Below are positions 1 through 11,566 of a stretch of DNA of 64,000 bases, one piece after another. The stretch lies in contig OU342639.1 of the NCBI GenBank assembly GCA_910589415.1, positions 558,001-622,000 of the forward strand. Reading direction: 5' to 3'. The position numbers and the translations under genes were made by a program. Numbering within the stretch: position 1 is the stretch's first letter; each line of letters begins with the position of its first letter. The notes beneath the pieces are model-generated. The model saw only the letters and a program-made list of their open reading frames with translations. It did no database searches and had not been told where the DNA came from. This stretch comes from Malachius bipustulatus. Taxonomy: Eukaryota; Arthropoda; Insecta; Coleoptera; Melyridae.

Positions 1-10
1 TAAAATTTTC

Positions 11-861
11 GGTGATTATTGAAATGAGCGGCATGGGTATAGGGCAAAATGGCTTATAAAGTACGACCAGAAATATAGTGCGTTTACGACTTTACGGTTT
101 AATATGGGTAAAGACAACTTAACGACACCCCGGTGTGAAGACTAACAAACCCCTTATGAAATGATGGGTAAGGACAGGTATGGTCTATATGGACCGTATT
201 TAAATTTTGTAAACCTTAGGAATATCTCTTAAATAAAGTCAGGAAGGGAAGCTACAATTTATGTAAGTATGTAATATGGGGTACCTACTTACTGGGATGA
301 GGTTCATGCTGCAATTTTCATCTTCATGAATAATAATCATTATTATAAAACTTACCAAATATATGTATAAAAATAAAAAAAGTTAGGCACCTACAATGCT
401 CTGGCGGTATCAGTTTTTAAATTATTAAGTGCGGACCTGTATTTATTTGCAAATCTTCCAGTCCGACTTCCTACTAAGTAAACCTTGCTGACATCTCCAG
501 TGGTCTGTGCAAATAAACAATCAGTATAAGTTGATATCCGTGAAGCTGTAAACGCACTATATTTCTGGTCGAACTCTACTATCGGATACCTTGTGTCTCT
601 AGGAGTATCAAGGTACCATTGAATTTTTGCGGCGGCAAGTAATAGTCGAGATATAAGGCCTTAAAGTGTCATCCTTGCCCTAATACGCGTATTCGTACAT
701 GTGATTGCGCTCGAACAGGAAGCGCTCGATCGTCGTGTGTCCGACGGAGAAACGAGCTGCCGCCGCAAAAATTCAATGGTACCTTGATACTCCTAGCACA
801 AGCTATCCGATAGTATAAACCATTTCGCCCTATATCAATGCCGCTAATGTACATATTTACC
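11..861. mobile_element. GGT...ACC MITE, copy 1, with a nested insertion
   Basis: The outer element begins GGTGATTATTG and ends CATATTTACC. It is flanked by a perfect 8-bp direct repeat AAATTTTC (3-10 and 862-869). The arms are long inverted repeats containing GCGGCATGGGTATAGGGC and AAGGTACCATTGAATTTT, shared with the copies at 15211-15613 and 15710-16108. No transposase is encoded. An 8-bp duplication with GG termini fits Merlin-, hAT- or P-type mobilisation; the family is not identified. A second element (59-576) is inserted in the left arm. Confidence 0.85.
59..576. mobile_element. TA-flanked MITE nested in the GGT...ACC MITE
   Basis: Terminal inverted repeats of 29 bp (59-87 and 548-576) share CGACCAGAAATATAGTGCG and differ at two positions near the tips. 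TA dinucleotides flank both ends (57-58 and 577-578). Removing the element and one TA restores GGCTTATACTATCGG, the sequence in the two intact sister copies near 15.2 and 15.7 kb. This is a Tc1/mariner-type signature with no coding capacity. The interior (88-547) has no recognisable content. Confidence 0.85.
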
Positions 862-966
862 AAATTTTCATTCAGGGCTTGGTTAAGAGATAATGGTGAC
901 AGATTTTAAACATGCAAATATTAAAAATAATGCACATATGTATACTATATTAGAGCGTATTTTCAG

Positions 967-1144
967 CAACTGAACGAATATCAGAAAACATGCACATTGT
1001 GGCCAACGAACCGTCACTAGCTTTTTATAGGCTGCAGGAGCATGTTAGGAAAGCTCTGAATCCAATGGTTGATAGAAGGGTCGATGTCAACAAGCTACAC
1101 TACGAGTTACAAGGACGTTGCTACGACATCGAATATGCTGTTGG
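967..1144 (+). CDS. BORCS8: BORCS8 homologue, internal exon (partial gene)
   Basis: This exon encodes about 59 residues. Its core NEPSLAFYRLQEHVRKAL is close to the hallmark stretch of vertebrate BORCS8 (MEF2BNB), followed by a region ending DIEYAVG. BORCS8 is a subunit of BORC, which sits on the cytosolic face of lysosomes and recruits Arl8 for kinesin-driven lysosome movement. The exon is bounded by the acceptor TATTTTCAG (ends 966) and the donor GG/GTATGT (1145). It begins with two bases completing a codon and ends in phase 2, which matches the exon at 11567. The amino-terminal exon lies left of the window or was not recognised. The exon is too short to stand out as an open frame but the frame is uninterrupted. 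Confidence 0.85.
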
Positions 1145-2059
1145 GTATGTCTGATCTGAATTTTAGATTTACACTTATTTGAGTAGGTTTCACTCAACAG
1201 CTTATTGAGTGTATCGAAACTCTTTTACTAGCGTAACTTGATTACCACAAAATCTCTAAAAGCAAAGGATAGTATAGGTATTACAGGGTGTTTCAAAACA
1301 TGTGTCGGAAAATGAAAGGTGTGCTTGACATGGGTCTGAACATCTGAACATGGGTTCGCAAAAGCACTGTTTTCGATATACAGGTTGTAAAATAAATTCC
1401 AGTAAAGAGCTGGTTTTTCAATCGACGGTAAACTGTTGGTTACGCTGAAACTGACAGTAAACTTCAAAATCGCGTTTTTCAATAATTGGCTGTAACCACT
1501 GTAACCTGCAGCAAACTTCAGTAAGTTTTACTGCCAGTTATTCCATGAGTAAACTGCAGGTAACCGGTGTTTAAGATGATTTATAGTGTGCAAATAAGAC
1601 TACTCCCGTTAGCTTAATACTAAGTTTATTTCGCTACCTCGGCTTACAGAAGACTGCCCTTGCCATGTCTGTTACTTAGCGATGTCCCTTTGTTGGGACT
1701 ACACAGATGGTCCGACATTGTTGCCAATGTATCCTACAATTATGTTCCTCTACAACCGGAAAGTTGTGGAACGTACAATAATTATTATTGAACATAACGA
1801 ATTATTTCTGTGATATTAATGCCTTCAGAATGAGTAGGAAATAGGTATGTAAACAAAAACTACGGAATCAAATAGTAATGATGGGATGAAAGTGGTTTTA
1901 TGGGAAGGTTCCATTTATCGAAAAGAATAGTGGAAAATGTGTTTGCTGAAATAGAATATTAGTAGTATAATATTAGTAGTATACCTTATGTAGAAAATGT
2001 CATTAAACCACTCGAGAATGAAGAGGGAGAAGCTAAATATTATCAATATTTCATTTCCT
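1145..2059. other. Intronic sequence, no gene
   Basis: AT-rich intron start. A single CAGGGTGTTTC-type MITE end near 1285 has no partner I could find. Short repeats around 1440-1570 (GTAACCTGCAG, TAAACTGCAGGTAACC) suggest decayed repeat material. Nothing coding was recognised. Confidence 0.4.
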
Positions 2060-2397
2060 CCTCCTCTGGATAAAATATCTCGACTTCTTTACAAAGTCCA
2101 AATAGAAATTTTACAATTTTTTTTTAATCTAGAAACTGTTTCAACAAATTTATGTTCAAACAATAAAATAATTTTATGTGGAGATTTCCTGAAAAAAAAT
2201 TCCTGAATTTAATGAAATCCTTTAATCTAAATCAAATTATTAATGAACCAACAAGAGTAACTTCATCTAGTAGCACATGCTTAGATAATTTTTTTACAAA
2301 TATTCAAATTAATAAGAAATCTGTTTTCAATTCTGGTTTATCTGATCATTATGGACAATTTATATCAATAAAAAAAATCAAATTTCATTACCAATAA
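2060..2397 (+). pseudogene. LINE endonuclease relic
   Basis: Two overlapping frames give pieces of an apurinic-type (EEP) endonuclease of a non-LTR retrotransposon. First comes NNKIILCGDF (the GDFN motif region) in one frame. Then LNQIINEPTRVTSSSSTCLD and the terminal GLSDHYGQFI motif follow in the next frame. The shift is near 2190, at an A run. The final SDH motif normally supplies the catalytic Asp and His. No reverse transcriptase follows, so this is a 5'-region fragment, probably jockey/CR1-like. It lies inside the BORCS8 intron on the same strand as the gene and is not functional. Confidence 0.7.
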
Positions 2398-3507
2398 TCA
2401 AACCATTAATAATAAATTTCGTTTATTTAATGACAATAATATTAATACTGTTATGGTTTCTACTTAGTGGACTGTATCTTTGAAATGACTACGCAAGCAG
2501 TAATTGAAATAGTATTTATTGTAAAATGGAAACAAATTGAATTGTAGGTGTATGTTTGACACCGACCACCTGCGTAATGCTGCTCGAGCTAGCGAAAACA
2601 ACCCTTCACACATTGTTGCCAAACAGTGTCGAAAATATCGAACTTAAACAATTTTAAATAAAATAACATTCTTGCCCTAACAAATACTTTTTTTGAAAAT
2701 TTAACTATAAATTTCATAACTAATTTTTTCGTCATCAATGACTTTTCATCTTAAATTTCGATTTCCTCACGGAATCTATCCTCTGCACAACCCTTTTGTC
2801 CATCCTTAGACAATATTTGGCTATTCACGGCAAAAGGAACATTTTTATGTGCATAACGTGGGTGGTGAAACCGAACGTCAAGATTTTCACCCCGAGAGAA
2901 GAAGCAGTTGAGCATTGAGACGCGTCGGGTCGCATCAGGAAGTCCCGTGTGCAATCCAAGGAGACAGTTTTGTGACCGGCCCTAGCACCAGCACCTTCAG
3001 TTGCTGGATAAACGTCGCGGCTCCGTCTTCACATTAATATCATCGTTTATCGCGTCCTATTAAAGGCCGATCGCATTAATTGAGGTACCCGCAGTACCCT
3101 TTTTCTTCATCCTTCATCGCCGTTAACATTGCATAGACATTCGCATTCCCCGCACGGGTATAGTGATTCGCACAGTGGCAGAATAAACAGTGAGTACACA
3201 GTGAACTATTAAGCCAAATATTAATTGTTGATCCTGTATACTATTATTTCCCTGTGTATCCTGTATCTTGGTCCTTCGCCCAGATTAGAACAAGCTTCGG
3301 TCTTACAAACCGACCTATCAAAATTATTTATTACAACATCATTTTCACCCAATTAGTTCCCCAGTACGGAAACTGATAATTTTTTCTTCACATCCGACCA
3401 AAATTCAAAAAAATTGCATGAGAATACTAGACAATGTTAATCGCATGACTTCTTGTAAAAAATTATTTAAAAATTTTCAAATTTTATCATTTCCAATTCT
3501 ATTTATA
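2398..3507. other. Intronic sequence with possible LTR or leader fragment
   Basis: No gene was recognised. The stretch near 3170-3300 contains CAGAATAAACAGTGAG followed by CTTGGTCCTTCGCCC, which resembles the leader of insect BEL/gypsy LTR elements (TTGGTCCTTCG). No paired LTR is visible, so this is a weak inference. Confidence 0.25.
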
Positions 3508-3509
3508 TA

Positions 3510-4375
3510 CAGTGTGACCCATTTGTTCTTGAAACACCCTGTAGAATCTTAATTTATGGTGCGATTTAAAAAAAAAATTCTTTTAAATCATAGAGTTTGA
3601 TAAACTATATTTTGGGAGCAAAAAGCGTCTCATTCCTACAAAATCCAAGGCCTACTAGATCAGTGTTTACTTGTAAAATCTCAAGAATTCATGTTAGCGA
3701 TTTTTTTAGAAAAAAACTGGGCACGCCACGGGATTCACCAGCCCTCAAAACGGTACTGTACTAAATTTTATTGGAAATGTCAGAGTAATAAGGATCTTGC
3801 AGTTATTTTAGAAATTTATAATAGAACTCCGAATTTTCATTAATTTATTCGAAAAGGTCAAGAGAGACAAAATAGAAATTGTACGTCTAGTTGGTGATAA
3901 TGTAGGTACTTTAATTTTTTAATTATAATTTTTTATTTATTTATTTATTTTATTTTATTTTTTTATTTTTTTTTAACTTTTTTTTTACTTTTTTTAATTT
4001 TAATTTTTACTTATGATAGCTTTTGACCTTTTTCAAATTAATTTATGAAAATTCGGAGTATTATTATGAATTTCTAAAATAACTACAAGATCCTTTTTAC
4101 TCTGACATTTTCAATAAAATTTAGTACAGTACTGTTTTGAGGGCTGGTGAATCCCGTGGCGTGCCCAGTTTTTTTCTAAAAAAATCGCTAATATGAATTT
4201 TTGAGATTTTACAAGTAAAGACTGATCTAGTAGACCCTGGATTTTGTAGGAATGAGACGCTTTTTGCTCCCAAAATATAGTTCATCAAGCTCTATGATTT
4301 AAAAGAATTTTTTTTTTAAATCGCACCATAAATTAAGATTCTACAGGGTGTTTCAAGAACAAATGGGTCACACTG
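3510..4375. mobile_element. Foldback MITE, TA target duplication
   Basis: The termini CAGTGTGACCCATTTGTTC and its inverse complement at 4357-4375 are flanked by TA. Arms of about 390 bp are near-perfect inverted repeats around an AT/T-rich centre (about 3900-4020, runs of TTTA and T). A CAGGGTGTTTCAAGAAC motif lies about 30 bp inside each end. There is no coding capacity. Tc1/mariner-type TA duplication. Confidence 0.85.
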
Positions 4376-4488
4376 TACGAATGTCTCTGTTTTGCACATA
4401 AAAATAAAAATTTATTTACTTTTTCAATTTTTTTCAACAATTTTAAATAAACATAATACCACTCATTATGAATTATCTTCTGAATATA

Positions 4489-7462
4489 CAGGGTGTCCCA
4501 GCTTATTCCAAGTGGTCTCTGTAGGCCAAACGATGGACTTAAAAAAAAAATTGCCAAATTCAAGTAAGTACAGGATATCCCAATATGAGAGTGGCATATC
4601 AAAGTTATGTTTTTTAAATGGAATGCTCCTATGTTATTGCATTTTTAGATTGTCTGAGATGAAAAAATAAGATTGGTTTTTACAGTTGGTGTTTAAATTC
4701 AGAAGTTTGTGAGTTATAAACAAGTGAAAATCGTCGTTTTTCAACTTAACTTTCCTGTCATTTTGGGAACAGGACTTTTGTGACATTTTTCTGAAACTTC
4801 AAAACTTCTGCCTTAAAATCGACAAATTTATAGTTTTCCTGAAAAAATCCTTGATTCCAGTATTCTTCTCTGATGAGGGAACTACTAAAGGTTGAAGAGA
4901 ATATTGATTCGTGTAAAAAATTTAATATTTATATCAAAAATACGCAAAATTGGTCAGACAGAATAAAGCTTTCACTGTCCAGGCTGATAACAAATGACAA
5001 TTTTTTATTGGCATGGTTCCTTGTTTACATTGTAACGTCCTTTTTTTTTAAGGAATGTTACTTTTATTTGCCTTCAGACAGTTGGGAGGACAGACACATA
5101 CATGCAAATAATCACAACAATGTGCTAAAACGAAATCAATTTATTTATTTAAATTAATAAATCAAAACATCGTGAACCGATTATATATTCTTGGTTTTCT
5201 GGCTGGCGTCGAGTTCACCTATCGCAAGGGGTGTCTAGGTCAAGGTCATCGCTCCAGCCGGTCGCCTGATGCCGTCAGATTGCTACAAAAACACACAAAA
5301 ATACAAAAATCCGGACTTTGAGGCACGGTTTCTGGCCGCAGTTTTCAATCTAGGGGGCTGAAATTTTTGTGAGAGTAAGATGTCCACAAGGAGTGGTCTG
5401 GTATTGCACTTGAGCAAAATCGGCCGAGCCGTTTCAAAATAGCGACCATTTGAATTTTCGGAAAATTTACTATTTTTTGAACCCCTGTATGAGCAAGATG
5501 GTAAAATAACTTTGAAATAAAATTAACAGGATTGCAGAAAATTATTTGAAATTTGAGTTAATGCAATAAAATTTGCATTATTTCTATTAATAAGCCAGTG
5601 GCGTGGGTAGGAAAAGGGTAAAAATGGGTAAATTTCTATAACCTTTTTTGAGCACATTTTTGAAGGAATTGAACTAAATTTTTTACAGTAGACAACTATA
5701 CTAATACTCTTTAATCTTCAAAAATTTCAAGGATCAAATAAAAGAAATGGCGGAGATATTCGAATTTATTTTACATGATGTTAATTTCTCTAAAATTTTA
5801 AAAACGTTCTAGTAGCTTCATCTTTCAAGATTAGTGAAAGAATTTTTTTACTCTTGTGAAACTTTGGGATGACGTTAAATTTTCGTTGAAAAAAATTTTC
5901 AAAAGTCGCGTTACTTCTACAGGGTGTCCTTTAAAATTTCGAAATCCGGTCCATGTGGCATGGTTTTCGCCGAACAAAATAATAAGAATGGCAACTAAAG
6001 GCTTGTCTAATAACTTAACGATTGAATGTTCATTATTAGAATAATATAAAAATGAGGAAAAGCCCATCAGCGATGCGTCGTGTACCCACCAGCACCAGCA
6101 CACCGTTTTCATCGCGCTCGGCTCGGGCGGGACCACCCATGCAGATATGCCTGCTCCTGCCAACCCCAATTGCAGAAAATAAAAACTCCTACACACCTAT
6201 ATTAACAAGATTGGATTAAAATGATTTGAAATTTGACTTAATGCAATAAAATTTTAATTATTTTTAATAATGAGCTAGTGGCGTGGGTAAGAACATGGTA
6301 AAAATGGCTAAATTTCTTCAACTGATTATGAGCACATTTTTGAGAGAATTTACCTGAAATTTTCAGAGTAGACAACTACACTAATAAACTTTAACTCTCC
6401 ACTATTTCAAGAAGCAAATAAGAGAAATGGCGGAGTTATTCGAATTTTTTTACACGATGTTTATTTCTCTAAAATTTCAAATGTTCGATTTTCAGAACTC
6501 GCCTGTAACTTTTTAATGTTAATCAGTGGCGGGTATAGGAAAAGGGACGAAATTGTTCAATTTTGTAAATTTTTTTTTGGTTTATTATGTGTAAAAATCT
6601 ATTTTATGGCACGCTTTCAAACGAAATGAAATGAATTTTCACATCAGTAAACCTCTACGCAAATTCGACCTGACTATGGAAAAATTCAGAAAGCCAATTT
6701 AAAAGGCGGCAAAAATTTTCATAATTGAATCGCATAAAAATACACTATTTCTGCGATTGATGCGCAAGAAGGTTTTTGCATTTTTAGATTGTCTGAGAAG
6801 AGAAAATAAGATTGACTTTTACAGTTGGTGTTTAAATTCAGAAGTTTTTGAGTTATAAACAAGTAAAAATCGTCATTTTTCAAGTTCAAAGCCCTGTACA
6901 ACGAAAACGGTGAAGATAGAGAAAAACGGCTTACATGTCCCTATTTTACTTTTTCATGTACTATCCTATCATGTAGATGAAATTTTTATACAGGGTGATA
7001 AAAAATTTGAAAAATTCTGAGATTTCTATACGCGTCGCCAAATAAAAAAATCAAAGAAAGTACAAATGTTTCTATACCATAGGATAGTACATAAAAAGTT
7101 AAAATAGGGACATGTAAGCCGTTTTTCTCTATCTTGAACCGTTTTCATTGTACAGGGCCTTGAACTTGAAAAATGACGATTTTCACTTGTTTATAACTCA
7201 AAAACTTCTGAATTTAAACACCAACTGTAAAAGCCAATCCTATTTTCTCTTCTCAGACAATCTAAAAATGCAATAACATAGGAGCATTCCATTTAAAAAA
7301 ACATAACTTTGATATGCCACTGTCATATGGGACACTCTGTATACTCCAAAATAATTTTAAATTATGGCCATTGTGATCCTGTACTTGAATTTGCAAATTT
7401 TTTTTGGAAAAAATCAATCGTTTGGCCTACAGAGACCGCTTCGAATAAGCTGGGACACCCTG
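4489..7462. mobile_element. Large composite CAGGGTGTCCC foldback element
   Basis: The ends are CAGGGTGTCCCAGCTTATTC and its inverse complement, with TA on each side (4487-4488 and 7463-7464). The right ~700 bp is a palindrome also present, more compactly, at 13051-13918. The segment 4620-4745 is repeated at about 6770-6895 in direct orientation, so roughly 2 kb of other repeat (about 4745-6770) lies between two partial copies. That inner part includes two diverged direct copies around 5560-5640 and 6230-6310 and a CAGGGTGTCCTTT end near 5930. No gene was recognised. Confidence 0.75.
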
Positions 7463-7487
7463 TATAGTAATTCCGATTATATCAGTA

Positions 7488-7540
7488 TCAAGGAGGCAGC
7501 TGTCACCGTCTGAGTTCGAATTCCAGCTCGTCATAGTTGT
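7488..7540 (+). repeat. tRNA-like SINE fragment, plus strand
   Basis: Contains GTCACCGTCTGAGTTCGAAT, which resembles the T-arm/box B of a tRNA (GGTTCRANYCC). It matches the minus-strand fragment at 10296-10372 at roughly 80% over about 45 bp by eye. No full cloverleaf or convincing box A is present, so it is best read as a tRNA-derived SINE fragment. Confidence 0.45.
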
Positions 7541-7605
7541 TTGTGTTCATTTATAAAACTAATTATCATAAAAATGTGTCTGTGGCTATGTTTGATTTTC
7601 TTATA

Positions 7606-8673
7606 CAGGGTTACTGGTAACTGGATACATTCCTTTGGTGATCTGATAAAACAAGAGGTAAGGAGTAAATTAACCCCAACATGCACTATACAAAACTCAA
7701 TAGATTTTGAGATATTTCGATTTTCAACTTTTCTTAAAAAAATGGTTTCAGATGTATTGAAATGTAAATTTCAAAAAATCTACTTTAACTTTTTGATTTT
7801 TTTTTTGCTGGAATACTTGTCCAATACTATGCTTCCTTCTGGAATAAAAAATATCCTGAGGTATTTCGATCGTGTGAAAATTTCAAAGAAAAACTTTCAC
7901 AAACTATTTTTTTTAAATAAGATTTAAAAGTTTTTACAAGTTATTTTCGCAAAATTGTCGAGGCACCTTGCGTACAAATTGTTTTAAAAACTTCCCTAGT
8001 GTAGTAGCTATCTAACAAGGTACGAATCTTGTACAAGAATAACAGAATCTCCCCGCTATGTACCGTTACCGAGGAACAAATCCTTAAGTCGGGACGTTTT
8101 AAAAAAAATACGGCCCTGAACGGGGGTCTTAAAATTCTCGGATCCGGTCCATTTTCAATAGGTCGTATTTGGGGGTCACGAGCTTCGTCCCTACCAAGTT
8201 TCGTCCCGATCGGTAAAACTTTCAGACACTTAGAGTGGCTATTACTAGGCTATTCCCGAAAAATCCCGAAATTCCCGAAAAAATGACACTTCCCGGGAAC
8301 GGATCCCGCTCATTTTCAATGGGCATCGTGCCACGGTGCGCCTCTTCAATCGAGCCAAATTTCAACTTTCCCACATGAAAACTGGCGGCTCTAGAGTGTT
8401 TCCTAGCAAAGTCACAGAAGTTTAGTAAGTATACGTATTCTTGTGCCCGAAAAATGTCTGTCTGTCGGTCTGTCTGTCTGTGACTTTGCTAGGAAACACT
8501 TATATTGAAATTTACATTTCAATACATCTGAAACCATTTTTTTAAGAAAAGTTGAAAATCGAAATATCTCAAAATCTATTGAGTTTTGTATAGTGCATGT
8601 TGGGGTTAATTTACTCCTTACCTCTTGTTTTATCAGATCACCAAAGGAATGTATCCAGTTACCAGTAACCCTG
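7606..8673. mobile_element. Foldback MITE with CAGGGTTACTGG ends
   Basis: The ends CAGGGTTACTGGTAACTGG are repeated inverted at 8655-8673, with TA at 7604-7605 and 8674-8675. Arms of about 170 bp are almost identical. A second inner inverted pair (GTGTTTCCTAGCAAAGTCAC and its complement, about 8396-8500) encloses a short GTCT microsatellite (8457-8482). The middle (7950-8390) is unique. There is no coding capacity. Confidence 0.8.
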
Positions 8674-8994
8674 TAGACTTAATTCATCGGAAGTCAAAGA
8701 AAATTTTTGTCCACCATTTGAAAGATTTGTTGTAAGTTTTTAATTCTTGTAAGTATTCAATGACGGAGGAGAGCCTTCAAGACCTAACCACCCCAGAACT
8801 CATGATAACCGAAATTGACAGTAGTTGTACCAGCAGGAAAGCAGCAATGCTGCAAGCCTGGCAGGGAATGCAACTGTACCAAATACAATCCCAACCAACA
8901 GGGGATACATCTGTACCAAATACAATCTTGACAAGGAATGTTCCACCAAATACAGCCTCAGGGACCCAAGCACCGAATGAATACATTAAACGTT

Positions 8995-9180
8995 TCAAAC
9001 TGTATGAACTGTATCAAACTCTGACCAAATGTCTTCAACTTTTGCTAATCTCAGAGATAATGCAGTTATAATTTTAGGAACTTTAAAATCTTCAAGATAG
9101 GTGGAGAACCGAGTAAGTGTTGCTTTAAGTTGACCTCTTCTAGCAACTAAATCTGACAACTCGTCTTCAGCCATAATATC
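8995..9180 (-). pseudogene. Possible BEL/Pao gag N-terminal fragment
   Basis: The minus-strand frame reads LVARRGQLKATLTRF and later LRLAKVEDIWSEFD. This resembles the start of insect BEL/Pao gag proteins (arginine-rich RRG.IKG.LTR motif followed by a coiled region with L..W..F). No adjoining protease or polymerase was recognised and the frame ends quickly. This is a short relic in the BORCS8 intron; the assignment rests on motif style only. Confidence 0.35.
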
Positions 9181-10295
9181 AATATAATTTGAAGTCAACA
9201 TAATTGTAATAAGAATCGGGACGTTCAAATTAGAAATAGCGACGCAGGGAGTACTTATGAACAATTATGAAGGCAAACTATATCCCATTCCGGATGTTTT
9301 CGAATTCAGAGTTGGCTATGGAAAATCCGAATTATGTTGGTACCTTTCCGAAAGTTGAGTTTTGAACTACCTTTGACAAGCTAAATCTTTTAAGGCTATG
9401 GAGGTTTCTAATCAAATTTAACGTTATTTTAGATTTCACCTATGCTGCGTTGCCAAAACAGGAATATATTATCTGGAATAGGTACTAACATTCGGGGAAA
9501 TATTTATTTGTACAAGGACAAGGAGGAGGGTACAGACAAGGATTTATTTTTTGATCGACTTTTTTCAACAATACGTGAAATTATTAACAAGTCATTTAAA
9601 TATGTTTTCTGTATTTCAAAACTTTAATTTTTACCCAAAAAATAAGAAATATTAAAGTTATCAAAATTTATTGTTAGTTTGTATGTTTATTGTTTATTAA
9701 TAAAAGATAAAAATACAAGTTATGTTAATTGTCACTAAAATTTCTTGTAAAACGTTTCTGTGCTATATCTTCTACACTCCTCTAGAGTTCTACACTTCTA
9801 CAATGCTTTATAGTTATTGAACCATTATATTCAACTAGAAAATTAAGAAATGTTATTCAGAGAAGTACATAATTTGAAGTCTACCGGTTACAACATTATT
9901 AATTTATAAAAATCTACAAAATATCATTTCCCATTTTTCGCTCGCAAGACTTCTCGATTTTACTCTCAAATTTTATTGAGCCGGTTTTAATATTATTTAC
10001 ATGGAAAATCGTACTTTTCCAGTTTGGAAATGTTTTCTGTCTTATACTTTCTTAATTTTCCATGTCGAAGGTATAGATCATGCCCTGGAAATTTAAAACA
10101 GGCTGTTTCAAAAATAAAATTGCAACTGACTTCTATTTTCCAATATCAAAGTTTTTTTTTTAAACAAGAGTTTGAATTGGTCTTAACCTTGTAAATAAGA
10201 CCGGGTCATTTCACTCTGGTAATTTGGCTTTGAGAACTAGCTCATTTAGCCAGACGAAAATTTTAACTTTATAAATAGGTAAATTAACGAGCACA
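9181..10295. other. Intronic AT-rich sequence, no gene recognised
   Basis: Only short open frames (for example 9442-9627 on the plus strand) with no recognisable motif. No paired inverted repeats were noticed. Probably ordinary intron or old repeat. Confidence 0.35.
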
Positions 10296-10372
10296 AGAAA
10301 CCATGCCGAGCTGGGATTTGAACCCAGACGGTGGCAGCGTCACCACCTTTTAACAGTCAGTAACATCAAGAA
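10296..10372 (-). repeat. tRNA-like SINE fragment, minus strand
   Basis: On the minus strand this reads GTCTGGGTTCAAATCCCAGC, a good tRNA box B/T-arm. It is preceded by GGTGACGCTGCCACC and followed by TCGGCATGGTTTC. The same module occurs on the plus strand at 7488-7540. It lacks an acceptor stem and D arm, so it is not called a tRNA gene. Confidence 0.5.
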
Positions 10373-10529
10373 ATTGGAGTTTTCCGTTTTTTTTTTTTTT
10401 ATTCCCATAACTTGACAACAATTTCATGCATAAATAAGTTCACCTAAGTATTTGTAGACGACTTCTTTTTGCCCAATTAATTTTGTTATTCGTTATTCAT
10501 TATTTCCTGAATCTGATTCAACATCATTC

Positions 10530-11150
10530 TGATTCTGATTCTCCTAAATAATGAATGGAGAAATATTTTCTACAGAAGAATTGCCCATGTGTTTGGCCAG
10601 TCAGCCAAAATAAGTTTTTCGCAATGAATACACAAATTTTGCCACATGTCTGCCATACATTTGCTACTCTATCTCTCGATGGAGGCTGCGAGTTTACGAT
10701 CTTGTTGTAATATTGCTTGCAAAACCCCCATGCCATTTCAATAGGATTGTACTGACAATGGTATGGGGGCATCCTTATAAGCACTTCAAACCATGTTCTT
10801 TCTGCAGTTCGTCAGTCGCATAACGTTTTTTATCTGCCCTAAAAGATTTTATCAAGTCCCATAACTGTTTTTTTTTTTTTTGTTTGAGCTCAAAATAAAT
10901 ATTTTGATTACGCAACTACTCCTGCATTTCACTCTTACCGGAAGAAAGTGTCTAAAAAAAAATCTAATAGAAAATCTCACCCTTCCAAAAAAACACATTT
11001 TGAACCAGAGTGTAAAATTGTGAATCTTTTCCCCTCAGATTTAACGTTACTGGGATTATTTTTAACATCGAATTCATGTATCCAGCGTCTAACTTGGGAA
11101 CCATTTTGATAAATCCAAGTTTCATCCAGAAACACGAATGTTAATTATTT
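10530..11150 (-). pseudogene. Tc1/IS630-type DDE transposase relic
   Basis: On the minus strand, about 11150-10990 encodes FVFLDETWIYQNGSQVRRW, the first catalytic Asp block of an IS630/Tc1-type DDE transposase, and continues to a stop near 10985. Then 10850-10790 gives TDELQKEHGL, and after a frameshift 10784-10524 gives RMPPYHCQYNPIEMAWGFCK, the block carrying the last catalytic Glu. The central block that normally holds the second Asp (DNAPYH-type) was not found between them, so the copy is deleted and frameshifted. Ends were not identified. Confidence 0.65.
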
Positions 11151-11566
11151 ATACAAATCTGCTGAACACTAGTTACCTAAAAGTATGAACAACTTACATA
11201 ATTCATTGTAAAATTGCATTTAAAACACTAAAAGAAATTTTATAATCTTCATCACCTTCACACACAAAAAAAAATCAACCACCGCTTACCTAGTATTCAT
11301 AAGATCAAGTTCTCCGCTGAGTTCTATAAACTGGCAGTAGGGTATGTCTGGGCCTTAGTGTCGACTGTATTAAAACTAGAACTCCAAAGTTTACTAATCA
11401 GTAATCTTCATATCTTTATAATGAAAGTATCACATTTAGTTTAATAGTTCATCAATTATTATTGAAAATGAGTTTCGTCTTTTTGTTTAAATTTTTGCTT
11501 CAAATATATTATTTTTTGCTTCTTAATTTATTTAGCCTCTTAACTTATAAAAACTTTTTTTTCAAG
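11151..11566. other. Last part of BORCS8 intron
   Basis: AT-rich, ending in the acceptor tract at 11551-11566. It may contain the amino-terminal remains of the neighbouring Tc1-like relic but nothing recognisable was seen. Confidence 0.35.

Larger units (their letters stand above)
1145..11566 (+). other. 10.4-kb BORCS8 intron filled with transposons
   Basis: The intron begins GTATGTCTGA and ends in a pyrimidine-rich acceptor (TTTTTTTTCAAG, ends 11566). Phase 2 at the donor and one leading base in the next exon give an in-frame join (GG+T, Gly). Inside are a LINE endonuclease relic, three foldback elements (3510-4375, 4489-7462, 7606-8673), SINE-like fragments, a BEL-like gag fragment and a Tc1-like transposase relic. 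No other exon of this gene was recognised in between. Confidence 0.8.

Noticed and set aside
8760..9071. 103-codon plus-strand frame
   Set aside because: Contains short internal repeats (TACCAAATACAATC) and no recognised motif; overlaps the minus-strand gag-like relic.
10296..10372. Possible tRNA gene
   Set aside because: Good T-arm but no acceptor stem, D arm or box A; a sister fragment at 7488 shares flanking sequence, so SINE is more likely.
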